From Altererythrobacter xiamenensis (GTDB lineage Bacteria; Pseudomonadota; Alphaproteobacteria; Sphingomonadales; Sphingomonadaceae), in the NCBI RefSeq assembly GCF_900177715.1, contig NZ_FXWG01000003.1:62001-126000 (forward strand): 64,000 nt of DNA, written 5' to 3'. Every line of letters begins with the position of its first letter. The stretch's first letter is position 1. Of this stretch, positions 48,882 through 58,380 are shown piece by piece. Under the pieces are notes generated by a model. It saw only the letters and a program-made list of their open reading frames with translations. It was not told the DNA's origin and made no database searches. A program made the position numbers and the translations under genes.

Positions 48882-49682
48882 GTGGCGTTGAAACCCTCCA
48901 ACAAGAAAACACCCGAAGAGCAGAAGGCAGACAAGCTGGCCGCGCAGGACGATGTCCTGATGCGCGAGATCGACGATGCCGTGCGCCAGGACGAATTCGC
49001 TCGCCTGGCCAAGACCTGGGGAAAGCCGATCCTTGGTCTGCTGGTCGTCGCGCTGGTCGCGTTCGGCGGCTACCTTTTCTGGGATGCGCGGCAGGAAGCG
49101 GAGATGGAAAAGTCCTCCGAAAATCTCGTCGCGGCGCTCGACCAATATGGTGCTGGCAATCTCGACAGCGCAGCCGAACAGGCTGCGGCACTGGCCGCTG
49201 AAGGCGAGGGCGGGGCTGCCGCCGCAGCGCTGATGCTGCAGGCCGGGATCGCCCTTCAGAACGAGAAGCCGCAGGAGGCCGAGCAATTGTTCGGCCAGGT
49301 TGCCACCAGCGACACGGCTCCTCCGGCGCTGCGCGATCTTGCGCTGATCCGTCAGATAGCCGCCACCTACGATCGCCGCGAGCCCGAAGAAGTAATCGCA
49401 CGACTGGGGCCGCTTGCCGTTCCCGGTAATCCGTTCTTCGGCAGCGCAGGCGAAATGGTCGCAATGGCTTACATGGAGCAAGGCGAACGACAGAAGGCAG
49501 GCACCCTGTTTGGCGAGATCGCCAAGAATGAGGACGTGCCCGAAACCCTGCGCTCGCGCGCGCGCCAGATGGCTGGCCTGCTCGGCGTCGATGCTATCGA
49601 AGATGTCGACGAATTGCTGGAAGAGCAGGGCGTCGCCCCTGACGACGCAGCCTCCGGCGCCGAAGCCGCACCGACCGAATAA
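48882..49682 (+). CDS. YfgM-like TPR membrane protein next to BamB
   Basis: This 266-residue protein has a charged N-terminus (KKTPEEQKADKLAAQDD), one transmembrane helix (PILGLLVVALVAFGGYLFW) and an Ala-rich helical repeat domain of TPR type ending in an acidic tail. Layout and position directly before bamB match YfgM, an ancillary factor at the SecYEG translocon. The start is GTG at 48882 with AAGGAAAGAG upstream; the frame continues upstream without a better start. Its stop is 20 bases before the bamB start. Confidence 0.85.
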   Translation: MALKPSNKKTPEEQKADKLAAQDDVLMREIDDAVRQDEFARLAKTWGKPILGLLVVALVAFGGYLFWDARQEAEMEKSSENLVAALDQYGAGNLDSAAEQAAALAAEGEGGAAAAALMLQAGIALQNEKPQEAEQLFGQVATSDTAPPALRDLALIRQIAATYDRREPEEVIARLGPLAVPGNPFFGSAGEMVAMAYMEQGERQKAGTLFGEIAKNEDVPETLRSRARQMAGLLGVDAIEDVDELLEEQGVAPDDAASGAEAAPTE

Positions 49683-49701
49683 TCACTGGATGACGATGCA
49701 C

Positions 49702-51045
49702 ATGAACAAAGCAATCCGTACCCGTTCGATATTTGCCGCGACACTCGCGGCCATGGTTCTGAGCGGTTGCAGCGGCGGCCTTTTCGGCGGCGGCGACAAG
49801 AAGACCACCCCGACGGTGGGGGAGCGTATTCCGGTCCTCTCGCGCATTGAAACGGGGGCCAAGGTCGATCCCGCACTTGCCGGTGTTTCGGTCGTATTGC
49901 CGCCCGCTCAGGTCAATTCCGAATGGGCGCAGGTGGGTGGCTCGGCCAGCAAGGCCTCGGGCCATCTGGCGCTCGCCGAAAACCCGACACGCGCCTGGAC
50001 TGCGTCCATCAGCGGCTCGACCAATCGTCGACGTCTGGCAGCGGCGCCTGTGGTCGGTGGTGGCAAGCTTGTCGCGGTCGATTCGGATGGCGTTGTCCAC
50101 GCGCTCGACGCGAAAACGGGTGCTCGCCTGTGGACCCATCGGATGGAGCTCGCGGACAATCTCGAGAACTCGGCATTCGGCGGCGGTGCGAGCATTTCGG
50201 GCGACCGTGTGTATGCCACCAATGGCGTCGGCGAGGTTCTGGCGCTGGATGCCAGCAACGGCAGTGTGGTGTGGAAAGTCCAGCCCGCAGGGCCGCTTCG
50301 CGGCTCGCCGACCATCGCGTTCGGGCAGGTCTACGTGATGACGCAGGACAACCAGATCTTCGCGCTCGATGCCACGGACGGTTCGCAGGTCTGGCAGGAA
50401 TCGGGTTCGGCCACGCAGGCCGGCGTCTTTGGCGTGGCAGCGCCTGCTGCAGGGCAGGGCACCGTCATCGCCGGCTATTCCTCGGGCGAACTGTCCGCTT
50501 ATCGCTACGAAAACGGCCGCGTGCTGTGGGCGGACGCTCTGGCACGGACATCGATCTCGACCGAAGTGGGCTCGCTTACCGACATCGATGCCGATCCGAT
50601 CATCGATTCAGGCCGGGTCTATGCACTCGGTCAGGGCGGACGCATGGCCGCTTACGAACTCGTGACGGGCCAGCGTATCTGGGAATTGAACCTTGCCGGG
50701 ATTTCGACGCCTGCGATCGCCGGTGAGTGGATCTTCACCTTGACCGACGACGCGCGTCTGCTGGCCATCGCCCGCTCGAGCGGGCGTGTGCGCTGGATCA
50801 CCCAGCTGCAGCGTTATCGCGACGAGGAGGACAAGGAAGGGCCGATCTTCTGGACCGGCCCGGTCCTCGCCGGCAATCAGCTGTGGGTCGCAAGCTCGCG
50901 CGGGCTCGTGTACCGCGTCAGCGTGGAAGAGGGATCGGCACAGCAATATGTCGATCTTGACCAGCCGGTCAGCCTGCCGCCGATCGTCGCCGACAACATG
51001 ATGTATATCCTCGACGATAGCGGCCGGATCACTGCCTTTCGCTAA
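49702..51045 (+). CDS. bamB: Outer-membrane assembly lipoprotein BamB (PQQ-like beta-propeller)
   Basis: This 447-residue lipoprotein has a signal ending in AAMVLSGC (cysteine 23) and an eight-bladed propeller made of repeats such as GGGKLVAVDSDGVVHALDAK, TGARLWTH, GEVLALDASNGSVVWK and QIFALDATDGSQVWQ. It belongs to the BAM complex that inserts outer-membrane proteins. Three in-frame ATGs (49690, 49696, 49702) are close together; the last gives the cleanest signal peptide and is used here. It pairs with the YfgM-like gene upstream. The usual next gene der is absent. Confidence 0.93.
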   Translation: MNKAIRTRSIFAATLAAMVLSGCSGGLFGGGDKKTTPTVGERIPVLSRIETGAKVDPALAGVSVVLPPAQVNSEWAQVGGSASKASGHLALAENPTRAWTASISGSTNRRRLAAAPVVGGGKLVAVDSDGVVHALDAKTGARLWTHRMELADNLENSAFGGGASISGDRVYATNGVGEVLALDASNGSVVWKVQPAGPLRGSPTIAFGQVYVMTQDNQIFALDATDGSQVWQESGSATQAGVFGVAAPAAGQGTVIAGYSSGELSAYRYENGRVLWADALARTSISTEVGSLTDIDADPIIDSGRVYALGQGGRMAAYELVTGQRIWELNLAGISTPAIAGEWIFTLTDDARLLAIARSSGRVRWITQLQRYRDEEDKEGPIFWTGPVLAGNQLWVASSRGLVYRVSVEEGSAQQYVDLDQPVSLPPIVADNMMYILDDSGRITAFR

Positions 51046-51103
51046 GCGGGAGGGCGTGGTCGGTTTACCGGCGCGTTAACCCTTTCGCGCTAAGGCGCGC
51101 GGG

Positions 51104-52465
51104 ATGGAAAACCGCGCGCATACTCCCGGCCGTTTGCCGAAAAGCGACGTTTCGGCTGGCGTCGGTCTGGCCGGGCTGCTCGGGTTGTTCGGGTGGATCC
51201 TGTTCTGCCGCAACTTTCCGCTGATTGCAGACTGGTTTGCGCTGGATTTGCCGCGTGAGCGGCTTTCGGGGCCCTACGCCGCGCTTGCTGCCATGCTTTT
51301 CACCGCTGGTCCGATGGCGATCTGGTCGCTCTTGGTCGATCGCGTGCACCGCCGCCCGTCGACCGGCATCGACTGGAGCCTGAAGCGTCCGGTCTCATCG
51401 GTGATCGAAACATCGGTGGTCAAGATCGCCGGCCTGTGGGCTACATGGGCGGGTATTGCCGCGCTCTACATGCTATGCCGCTGGTACTGGAATGGGCAGT
51501 ATCTCTTCTCGATGGAGGTGCTGAAAACCGCGGCCATCCCGCTTTTCGTGCTGTCTGTTCCCTACGTCATCTGGCTCGACCGCTACATGGTCGATCCGCG
51601 AGACCACGCCTGGCATTTCGGCGCCATGCTGATCGGGCGAGAGGCGTGGGAGGCCCACGAGGTCAAGAAGCACTGGCGCGCATGGATCATCAAGGCGTTC
51701 TTCGGCGCGTTCATGATCTCGATTCTCCCGCCCGGTTTCCAGACGGTGGTGCAGGCCGACCTGCCTGCGATCATTGCCAATCCGATCGAGCTGGGAATGC
51801 TCCTTATCACTCTGCTGTTCGTCATCGACGTGCAGATCGGGACGGTTGGCTATCTGGTCACCATGCGCCCGCTCGATGCGCATATTCGCAGCGGCAATCC
51901 CTTGCTTGGTGGGTGGCTGGCAGCGCTGATCTGCTACCCGCCCTTCGTCTGGGGGGTGATCGGAAATGGCGACGTCCTGAGCTATGAGCAGAATGTCGCC
52001 AACTGGGGCCATTGGTTCGATGGCAACACGGCGCTGCTTTGGATCTGGGCAGGCTGGCTGGTTTTCCTGACCGCGGTCTATGCCTGGGCAACCGTCGCTT
52101 TCGGCATCCGCTTCTCGAACCTGACCTATCGCGGCGTGCTGACCAACGGGCCGTACCGCTACACCCGGCATCCAGCCTATCTTTCGAAGAACTTGTTCTG
52201 GTGGTGCTCGGTCATGCCGTTTCTGGTTACGAGCGGTTCGCCGGTGGATGCAATCCGCAACACCTTTTTCCTGCTATGCGTCAACGCGATCTATTTCTGG
52301 CGCGCGAAAACGGAAGAGGCGCATCTCCTCGCAGAAGACCCGAAATACCGCGAATATCACGCTTGGATGGGGGAAAACGGCCTCATAACCTCGCGCTTCA
52401 CCCGGATTGCGCGCGCGATAGGAGCAAAACGCGGACCGGCCGCGCTCGCCGAACCGGCGGAATAA
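51104..52465 (+). CDS. ICMT-family membrane methyltransferase
   Basis: This 453-residue polytopic protein has several N-terminal helices of unknown role and a C-terminal isoprenylcysteine-carboxylmethyltransferase-like domain. That domain shows RGVLTNGPYRYTRHPAYLSK, NLFWW, and RAKTEEAHLLAEDPKYREY, the last two containing the SAM- and substrate-site residues. Bacterial members methylate lipids, thiols or other membrane molecules. It is more than twice the length of the minimal family domain. The substrate is unknown. Confidence 0.85.
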   Translation: MENRAHTPGRLPKSDVSAGVGLAGLLGLFGWILFCRNFPLIADWFALDLPRERLSGPYAALAAMLFTAGPMAIWSLLVDRVHRRPSTGIDWSLKRPVSSVIETSVVKIAGLWATWAGIAALYMLCRWYWNGQYLFSMEVLKTAAIPLFVLSVPYVIWLDRYMVDPRDHAWHFGAMLIGREAWEAHEVKKHWRAWIIKAFFGAFMISILPPGFQTVVQADLPAIIANPIELGMLLITLLFVIDVQIGTVGYLVTMRPLDAHIRSGNPLLGGWLAALICYPPFVWGVIGNGDVLSYEQNVANWGHWFDGNTALLWIWAGWLVFLTAVYAWATVAFGIRFSNLTYRGVLTNGPYRYTRHPAYLSKNLFWWCSVMPFLVTSGSPVDAIRNTFFLLCVNAIYFWRAKTEEAHLLAEDPKYREYHAWMGENGLITSRFTRIARAIGAKRGPAALAEPAE

Positions 52466-52474
52466 TCCGCGCTA

Positions 52475-52774
52475 TCAAATCGGCGTGCCTTCATCCGTGT
52501 CGTAGATGCGAAGGTCACGTTCGCTCGCACCGATCGAGGCGATAGCCTTGCCCCATTCCGCCATGTGAGCCGATTTTCCGTGAGCCTTCAGCGCATCCAT
52601 GTCGCGCCATGCTTCTGATACATGCATAACCTGCGGGTCGAGCACGTCGCGCGCATAGGCGTAGCGGATGCAGCCATCCTCGGCGCGCGTGGCCTTGATA
52701 TTTTTCTCCATTGCTTCGGCTGCCTTTTCAAAGCCGCCGTCCGCGATGCGAACCGTTCCAACCACCAGAATCAT
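52475..52774 (-). CDS. Small antibiotic-biosynthesis-monooxygenase (ABM) domain protein
   Basis: This 99-residue protein has the ferredoxin-like ABM fold: ILVVGTVRIADGGFEKAAEA, the ATRAEDGCIRYAYARDV core, and VSEAWRDMDALKAHGKSAHM with a conserved histidine. Family members are quinone or flavin-type monooxygenases or haem-degrading enzymes. GGGAGAG precedes the ATG at 52774. It follows gshA on the same strand by 16 bases and may be co-transcribed. The substrate is unknown. Confidence 0.88.
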   Translation of the reverse strand: MILVVGTVRIADGGFEKAAEAMEKNIKATRAEDGCIRYAYARDVLDPQVMHVSEAWRDMDALKAHGKSAHMAEWGKAIASIGASERDLRIYDTDEGTPI

Positions 52775-52790
52775 TGCTGCTCTCTCCCAA

Positions 52791-54161
52791 TCAGAAACTG
52801 TATTTGTAGACGCGCTTGATATCGCGGCCCCATTCGTTCTCATACATGTCGAGCAGGCGCTGGGCCGGGACCTTGCCGCTGACAACGATTTCGTCGAGCG
52901 TTTCGAGAAAGCCCGTTTCGTTATCGCCGCTGGTGTTGAGCCGGGCGCGTGCGGCCAGGCCAGCGCGGCTGATGGCGAGCACTTCCTTTGCGAGATCGTG
53001 CAGGGTGCGCCCGCCCGGTATCTCGGCATCGAGCGCCAGCCTGGGCACGTCGTTGCGCAGCTTCTCGCGTTCTTCCATCGTCCAGTCTTTCACCAGATCC
53101 CATGCTGCATCGAGCGCGGTGTCGTCATAGAGAATGCCGACCCAGAAGGCGGGAAGAGCGCAGATGCGGCTCCATGGCCCACCATCGGCCCCGCGCATTT
53201 CGAGAAAGCTCTTGAGGCGCACTTCGGGGAAAGCGGTCGAGAGGTGGTCCCACCAGTCGCTTTCCGTCGGTTTTTCGCCGGGGAGGATTTCGAGCTTCCC
53301 CTCCAGAAAATCTCGGAAGCTCAGGCCGGCGGCATCGAGATATTTGCCGTCGCGATAGACGAAGTACATCGGTACATCGAGCATGTAGTCGACGTAGCGT
53401 TCGTAGCCGAAGCCATCCTCGAAAACGAAGGGCAGCATGCCGGTACGATGCGGATCGGTGTCCGACCAGATATGGCTGCGGTAGGAGAGGAAGCCGTTGG
53501 GCTTTCCCTCGGTGAAGGGAGAGTTGGCGAAAAGCGCGGTCGCAAGTGGCTGCAACGCCAATGAGGTGCGGAACTTCTTCGCCATGCAAGCCTCGCTCGC
53601 ATAGTCGAGATTGACCTGGATCGTGCAGGTCCGCAGCATCATGTCGAGGCCGAGGCTGCCGACGCGCGGCATGTGCCGCATCATGATCTCGTAGCGCCCC
53701 TTGGGCATGATGGGCAGCTCTTCGCGGGTCTTGTCCGGCCACATGCCGAGGCCGAGGAAACCGACGCCGCAAGCCTCGCCCACTTCCTTCACCTGTTGCA
53801 GGTGGCGACCGGTCTCGGCGCAGGTCTGGTGCAGGTTTTCGAGCGGGGCGCCCGAGAGTTCGAGTTGTCCGGCAGGCTCGAGGCTGACCGTCCCGTCCTC
53901 GCCGCGCATGGCAATTACCTTGCCGTTTTCCTCGACCGGCTCCCACCCGAACTTGCGCAAACTCAGGAGGATATCGCGGATACCTCCATCTTCCTCATAG
54001 GAAGGCGCGCGGAAATCATCGCGCTTGTAGACGAGCTTTTCATGCTCGGTGCCGATGCGCCAGGCGCTCTTCGGCTTTTCGCCTGCCTGCATCGGCGCGA
54101 CCAGCTGGTCGCGCGATTCGATGACGGGGTCTTCTGCCCCCGAGGTCTCCCGCGTGCTCAT
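52791..54161 (-). CDS. gshA: Glutamate-cysteine ligase (plant/alphaproteobacterial type)
   Basis: This 456-residue ligase makes gamma-glutamylcysteine, the first step of glutathione synthesis. It is of the class shared by plants and alphaproteobacteria. WRIGTEHEKLVYKRDDFRAP, SLEPAGQLELSGAPLENLHQ, MPRVGSLGLDMMLRTCTIQV and SFLEMRGADGGPW are the conserved ATP/glutamate-site stretches. The start is the ATG at 54161. It serves the glutathione-dependent enzymes elsewhere in the window. The ABM protein lies downstream. Confidence 0.95.
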   Translation of the reverse strand: MSTRETSGAEDPVIESRDQLVAPMQAGEKPKSAWRIGTEHEKLVYKRDDFRAPSYEEDGGIRDILLSLRKFGWEPVEENGKVIAMRGEDGTVSLEPAGQLELSGAPLENLHQTCAETGRHLQQVKEVGEACGVGFLGLGMWPDKTREELPIMPKGRYEIMMRHMPRVGSLGLDMMLRTCTIQVNLDYASEACMAKKFRTSLALQPLATALFANSPFTEGKPNGFLSYRSHIWSDTDPHRTGMLPFVFEDGFGYERYVDYMLDVPMYFVYRDGKYLDAAGLSFRDFLEGKLEILPGEKPTESDWWDHLSTAFPEVRLKSFLEMRGADGGPWSRICALPAFWVGILYDDTALDAAWDLVKDWTMEEREKLRNDVPRLALDAEIPGGRTLHDLAKEVLAISRAGLAARARLNTSGDNETGFLETLDEIVVSGKVPAQRLLDMYENEWGRDIKRVYKYSF

Positions 54162-54219
54162 GCGCGTTGCGATAGGCAACCGATTGGCGTGAGGGAAGCG
54201 CTAATTATGCGTCCCTGCG

Positions 54220-54963
54220 CTACCAGTCTCCAGTTGTTCCCATCCAGAGGGCTGTCGCGGCAATCGTCGCAGTCTCGCCGCGAAGGATACGCGGGCCGAG
54301 GGTGATTGCCCGCGCTTCCGACAGGGCGCGAATGTCCGCACGCTCCGCGTCGTCGAAGCCGCCTTCCGGTCCGACCAGCAAGGCCGCCGGCGAAGCATGC
54401 TCGCGGAATTGTTCGGCGGCGGCTTCTCCGCCCTCTTCGTCAGCGAAGAACAGCACGCGCCCCTTCGGCCAGGATTTGAGCAGGGCGTCGAGCTTTACCG
54501 GCTCTGCAACCTCGGGCAGCGCGGTCCGCGCGCATTGTTCGGCGGCTTCGGTCACGATATGGCGCGCGCGGTCCATGTTGAGCTTGTCCGCGACACAGCG
54601 CCGGGTGATCACCGGCTGGATTCGCGCGACGCCCAGCTCGGTCGCCTTTTCGAGCACGAGATCGAAGCGGTCCTTCTTCAGCAAGGCGGCGCAAAGCCAG
54701 AAATCGGGCACATCTTCTCGTGGCCGCAAATGTTCAACCGCTTCGAGAGCGACACTGCGTTTGGCAGCATCGACCACATTGGCAGCCCATTCGCCGGTGA
54801 CGTTGTCGCAGAGCATCACCGTATCGCCCGGGGAGACGCGCATGACTCGCGAAAGGTAGTGCGCCTGATTGCCCTCGATCGTGATGTGGGCATTCGCCGA
54901 GAGTTCCTGTTCGACGAACAGGCGCGGTGCGCTCTTGGGCGGCCAGGCAGGAGTGGCAGGCAT
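54220..54963 (-). CDS. rsmE: 16S rRNA m3U1498 methyltransferase
   Basis: This 247-residue SPOUT-fold enzyme methylates U1498 of 16S rRNA. RLFVEQELSANAHITIEGNQ and AHYLSRVMRVSPGD form the PUA-like start. EKATELGVARIQPVITRRC, LLVGPEGGFDDAERADI and ALTLGPRILRGETA-like LGPRILRGETATIAATAL form the SAM-binding trefoil knot. The start is the ATG at 54963, 39 bases from divergent ubiA; the frame continues upstream but only as antisense of ubiA. Confidence 0.95.
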   Translation of the reverse strand: MPATPAWPPKSAPRLFVEQELSANAHITIEGNQAHYLSRVMRVSPGDTVMLCDNVTGEWAANVVDAAKRSVALEAVEHLRPREDVPDFWLCAALLKKDRFDLVLEKATELGVARIQPVITRRCVADKLNMDRARHIVTEAAEQCARTALPEVAEPVKLDALLKSWPKGRVLFFADEEGGEAAAEQFREHASPAALLVGPEGGFDDAERADIRALSEARAITLGPRILRGETATIAATALWMGTTGDW

Positions 54964-55002
54964 GACTAGGCAGGTGGCACGGGGCGCGTTAGGGGGCAAG
55001 GG

Positions 55003-55905
55003 ATGAACGATACCGTCGTCCCCGATAGCGAACATCGCGGTCTCGTCGCACGGCTGCCGCAATTGCCGCGCGATCTTGCACAACTCGCACGGTTCGACCG
55101 TCCGATCGGCTGGTGGTTGCTGTTCTGGCCCTGCGCCTGGGGCGTGTGGCTGGCGGGAGAGGGCGCACAATGGGCGCTGATCGGCTGGATGCTGCTCGGA
55201 AGCATTGCCATGCGCGGTGCTGGCTGCGTTTATAACGATATCGTCGACGCTGAGCTCGACCGGAAGGTCGCCCGCACTGCCGTGCGTCCTGTTGCAAGCG
55301 GACGGGTCTCCAGGAAACTTGCCTGGGGCTGGCTGCTGGCGCTCTGCGCCATTGGCCTCGTCGTGCTGCTGCAATTGCGTTGGGAAGCGCAACTGGTGGC
55401 GCTCGCCAGCCTGGCGCTGGTTGCAGCCTATCCTTTCATGAAGCGGATCACATGGTGGCCGCAGGCGTGGCTCGGGCTGGTCTTTACCTGGGGCCTGCCG
55501 GTGGGATGGGTGGCCATGCGGAGCGACAATCTCGACGTGCTGGCGGCGGCCTATGCGGGCGCGGCGTGCTGGGTGATCGCCTATGACACGATCTACGCCT
55601 TGCAGGACCGCGAGGATGATGCACTGGTCGGGATCCGCTCCTCCGCCCTGCGCTTGGGAGAGCGGGTGCGCGGCGGGGTGGCTGGTTTCTTCACTGCCGC
55701 GATAGCCTTGTGGGCGCTCGCCTTCTGGCTCTATCGCGAGGATTGGGTCGCTCTGCTCGCGCTGATCCCTGTGGCGCTGCACTTTGTCTGGCAGGTGGCA
55801 ACGCTTGACCCCGAAGACCCGTCCAATCCGCTTGAACGCTTCCGTTCGAACCGCTGGGCGGGCGCGTTGATGGCGGCGGCCTGTTTCATCGTCGGCAACG
55901 CCTGA
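55003..55905 (+). CDS. ubiA: 4-hydroxybenzoate polyprenyltransferase
   Basis: This 300-residue membrane enzyme attaches the polyprenyl tail in ubiquinone synthesis. RPIGWWLLFWPCAWGVWLAG opens it, the first aspartate-rich motif is YNDIVDAELDRKVART, followed by RPVASG, and the second is in YDTIYALQDREDD. About eight helices are visible. It is divergent from rsmE. The SRAP gene starts 12 bases downstream. A UbiH/UbiF-type hydroxylase elsewhere in this window acts in the same pathway. Confidence 0.95.
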   Translation: MNDTVVPDSEHRGLVARLPQLPRDLAQLARFDRPIGWWLLFWPCAWGVWLAGEGAQWALIGWMLLGSIAMRGAGCVYNDIVDAELDRKVARTAVRPVASGRVSRKLAWGWLLALCAIGLVVLLQLRWEAQLVALASLALVAAYPFMKRITWWPQAWLGLVFTWGLPVGWVAMRSDNLDVLAAAYAGAACWVIAYDTIYALQDREDDALVGIRSSALRLGERVRGGVAGFFTAAIALWALAFWLYREDWVALLALIPVALHFVWQVATLDPEDPSNPLERFRSNRWAGALMAAACFIVGNA

Positions 55906-55917
55906 GGAGCCCGCCTG

Positions 55918-56556
55918 ATGTGCAATCTCTACCGCATGACCAAGGGCAAGGACGAGGTCGCCAAATGGTTCGAGGCGATCGAGGAAATGGGCGGCGCGAA
56001 CTTCGGCGAGGAAGTCTATCCCGGATATCCCGGAGCGGTCGTCGCCGAAGGGCGGCTACGGCAGATGAACTGGGGCTTCCCGCTGGTGATGAAGGGCAAG
56101 CAGGGCCAGCCGCTCAAGCCCAAGCCGGTCAACAACACCCGTACCGACAAGCTCGACAGTTTCTTCTGGCGCTACAGTTTCGAGGAGCGCCGCTGCCTCA
56201 TACCGGTGACCGCCTGGGCCGAGGCCGAGGGGCCGAAGGGCTCGAAGACCCGCACCTGGCTCTCATTGCCGGATAGCGAACTGTTCGCCTGTGCAGGAGT
56301 CTGGCGCACGAGCGACGAATGGGGCGATTGCTATTCGATGGTCATGACCGACGCGGGTGGAGCGGCGGCGGAAGTGCACACGCGCATGCCGGTGATCCTT
56401 GGGCGCGAGGACCACGGCACATGGGTTTCGGGCGAACCGGATGCGGCGCGCGCGCTTTGCCAGCCATGGCAGGGCGACATTCTGCTCGACCGCACAGACC
56501 AGCCTTGGGCAAGGGGAAGTGCGAGCAGTGGCGCCTCTCAGAAGAACCTGCTCTAG
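55918..56556 (+). CDS. SRAP (YedK/HMCES) abasic-site-crosslinking protein
   Basis: This 212-residue protein begins MCNLYRMTKG, so removal of Met1 exposes Cys2, the residue that family members link covalently to abasic sites in single-stranded DNA. Other expected active-site residues are visible: N72/N73 in VNNTRTDK, the glutamates in AWAEAEG (102-104) and H154 in EVHTRMPVIL. GAGGAG precedes the ATG. It shields abasic lesions during replication in bacteria and animals. Its stop interlocks with that of the amidohydrolase (CTAG, 56553-56556). Confidence 0.93.
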   Translation: MCNLYRMTKGKDEVAKWFEAIEEMGGANFGEEVYPGYPGAVVAEGRLRQMNWGFPLVMKGKQGQPLKPKPVNNTRTDKLDSFFWRYSFEERRCLIPVTAWAEAEGPKGSKTRTWLSLPDSELFACAGVWRTSDEWGDCYSMVMTDAGGAAAEVHTRMPVILGREDHGTWVSGEPDAARALCQPWQGDILLDRTDQPWARGSASSGASQKNLL

Positions 56557-57830
56557 CGCTGCTGGAAAAGCTCTCCGCCCTTGATCACCGCATCGACATC
56601 GGCGAGTTCCCCTACATCGGCCAGAGGATCGCCATCGACAGCGATCATGTCGGCCCATGCACCCGGCTTGATCACGCCGACCTGACCTTTCTGCCCCAGC
56701 GCCTCGGCTGCGTTGATCGTAGCCGCCTGGATTGCTTCAAGCGGAGTCATTCCGTACTCGACCATCACGCGGAATTGGCCGCCGACATCTTCGTGAGGCA
56801 TCACGCCTGCATCGCTGGCGAACACCATGCGGACGCCGCCCTCGTGCGCGCGGCGGAAATTGTCACGCTGGGCCTGACTTAGCGCGCGTTCCTTGGCGAT
56901 GTTCTCTTCAAGCACGCCGTTAGCCGCGCCCTGGCTCAGCGTGTATTCGGTGTTGAAGATATCCATCGAAAAGAACGTGCCGCGTTCCTTCGCCAGCTTC
57001 ACGGCCTCGTCATCGGCGTAGCTGGCGTGCTCGATCGTGTCGAAACCGGCGCGGATTGCCGCCTTGATTCCCTCTGCGCCATGAGCATGCGCCGCCGCCT
57101 TCAGGCCCCAAAAATGCGCCTCGTCCGCAATCGCGGTGAGCTCTTCCAGCGTGAGCTGCTGGATGCCTGGTGCCGTGTTGCGGCTGAAAACGCCGCCTGT
57201 GGCGCAAGCCTTGATCACTTCGGCACCGAACTTGCGCTGTTCGCGTACGCGCTTGCGCAATTCGTCGGGGCTGTCGCCGATCGCGGGGCTGGGCGTGTTC
57301 ATGCTCGGTGGGAGAAACGTGTTGTCGCAATGCCCACCGGTTGCGCCCAGCGCGTGTGCTGCGGCGACTATGCGCGGGCCCTGCATCCAACCCTCTTCGA
57401 TGACCTGATCGAGGCCGACAACGTTGTAATCGTCAGCGCCGAGATTGCGCACGGTCGTGAAGCCCGCGCCGAGCATCTTCTGCGCGTTCACCGCACCGAT
57501 CACCGTCCAGAAGCGGTCGGTGAACTGCAGGCCGGAGTAGCCGCCGTACTCGGGCCTCCCGTCGAGATGGACGTGCATGTCGATGAGGCCGGGTAGCAAG
57601 GTATGCCCCGAAAGATCGATCACTTCCGCATCGGCAGGCGCAGAGCCGTTAGCTTCGACCGAGACGACCTTGCCATCCGTCACCGTGATAAGCGGAGCGG
57701 TCACATAGCGCCCGCTTTCGACATCGAGCATCCGGTCGGCGCTGACATAGATGGTTTCGGCCGAGGCAGGTGCCGCGGCGAGACCAGTCAGCGAGAAGGC
57801 GAGGGTTGAAGCGATGGCGGCGAAGCGCAT
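56553..57830 (-). CDS. Secreted metal-dependent amidohydrolase (dipeptidase/imidazolonepropionase-like)
   Basis: This 425-residue protein has a signal peptide (MRFAAIASTLAFSLTGLAAA, cut near ASA) and an amidohydrolase TIM barrel. Metal ligands are readable: the HVH pair in GLIDMHVHLDG, the likely carboxylated lysine in EVIKACATGG, histidines in AAAHAHG and TIEHASYAD, and the aspartate in VFASDAGVMPHEDVG. Close relatives include Xaa-Pro dipeptidases and organophosphate-type hydrolases, so a dipeptidase role in the periplasm is plausible. GGGAGA precedes the ATG. Confidence 0.9.
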   Translation of the reverse strand: MRFAAIASTLAFSLTGLAAAPASAETIYVSADRMLDVESGRYVTAPLITVTDGKVVSVEANGSAPADAEVIDLSGHTLLPGLIDMHVHLDGRPEYGGYSGLQFTDRFWTVIGAVNAQKMLGAGFTTVRNLGADDYNVVGLDQVIEEGWMQGPRIVAAAHALGATGGHCDNTFLPPSMNTPSPAIGDSPDELRKRVREQRKFGAEVIKACATGGVFSRNTAPGIQQLTLEELTAIADEAHFWGLKAAAHAHGAEGIKAAIRAGFDTIEHASYADDEAVKLAKERGTFFSMDIFNTEYTLSQGAANGVLEENIAKERALSQAQRDNFRRAHEGGVRMVFASDAGVMPHEDVGGQFRVMVEYGMTPLEAIQAATINAAEALGQKGQVGVIKPGAWADMIAVDGDPLADVGELADVDAVIKGGELFQQR

Positions 57831-57927
57831 GGGCGAGTTTCTCCCTGTTTCGAGTTCCGCTCATGTCTGGCAACTTCGCCATGCTTTGCAAGCGGCTTGA
57901 ACATCGGTTCGCGCAGGATCGGCTCGT

Positions 57928-58317
57928 TCATGAGGCTTCTCCCGATGATGCGTAGCTCACGACCTCGAACTCGATCCCGTCCCAATCGAAGAAATAGAAA
58001 CGCCGGCCGGGTTCATAGTCGTCATGGCCGAAGGGGGCGAGCCCATGGCGCTTTACCACTTCCTCCGCGCCGTCGAGATCGTCGACCGTGAAGGCGAGGT
58101 GGTTGAGTGGATTGCCCTTGCTGTACTCGCCCCTCACATGATCGCCCGTGTAGAGCGCAAGGTAATAATGATCGGTACCGACATGGATTGTCTTGCCACC
58201 GAGCATGGAGGGGCCGCGCCAGCGCTCTGCCCAGCCGAGCAAATCGACCAGCAGGGCGGCGCTGCGTTCGGGATCGGTTACCGAAATATTGGCGTGTTCG
58301 AGGCGTCCTTGAGCCAT
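57928..58317 (-). CDS. Glyoxalase/VOC-fold protein, predicted SoxR target
   Basis: This 129-residue protein has a VOC fold: LEHANISVTDPERSAALLVD, GGKTIHVGTDHYYLALYTGD, NPLNHLAFTVDDLDGAEEVV and YFFDWDGIEFEVVSYA. Histidine and glutamate residues at the expected positions could bind a metal ion. It may act on a redox-active or electrophilic small molecule, such as an antibiotic or quinone; the substrate is unknown. GGAG lies upstream of the ATG at 58317. It is divergent from soxR, and its promoter region has TTGACC with a sox box in the spacer, as in known SoxR-controlled promoters. Confidence 0.9.
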   Translation of the reverse strand: MAQGRLEHANISVTDPERSAALLVDLLGWAERWRGPSMLGGKTIHVGTDHYYLALYTGDHVRGEYSKGNPLNHLAFTVDDLDGAEEVVKRHGLAPFGHDDYEPGRRFYFFDWDGIEFEVVSYASSGEAS

Positions 58318-58380
58318 TGTGCATCTCCTGTTCTGTCTCGCCACGGGGTGCAGCGAACTGCGACGCACACATTGATGCAA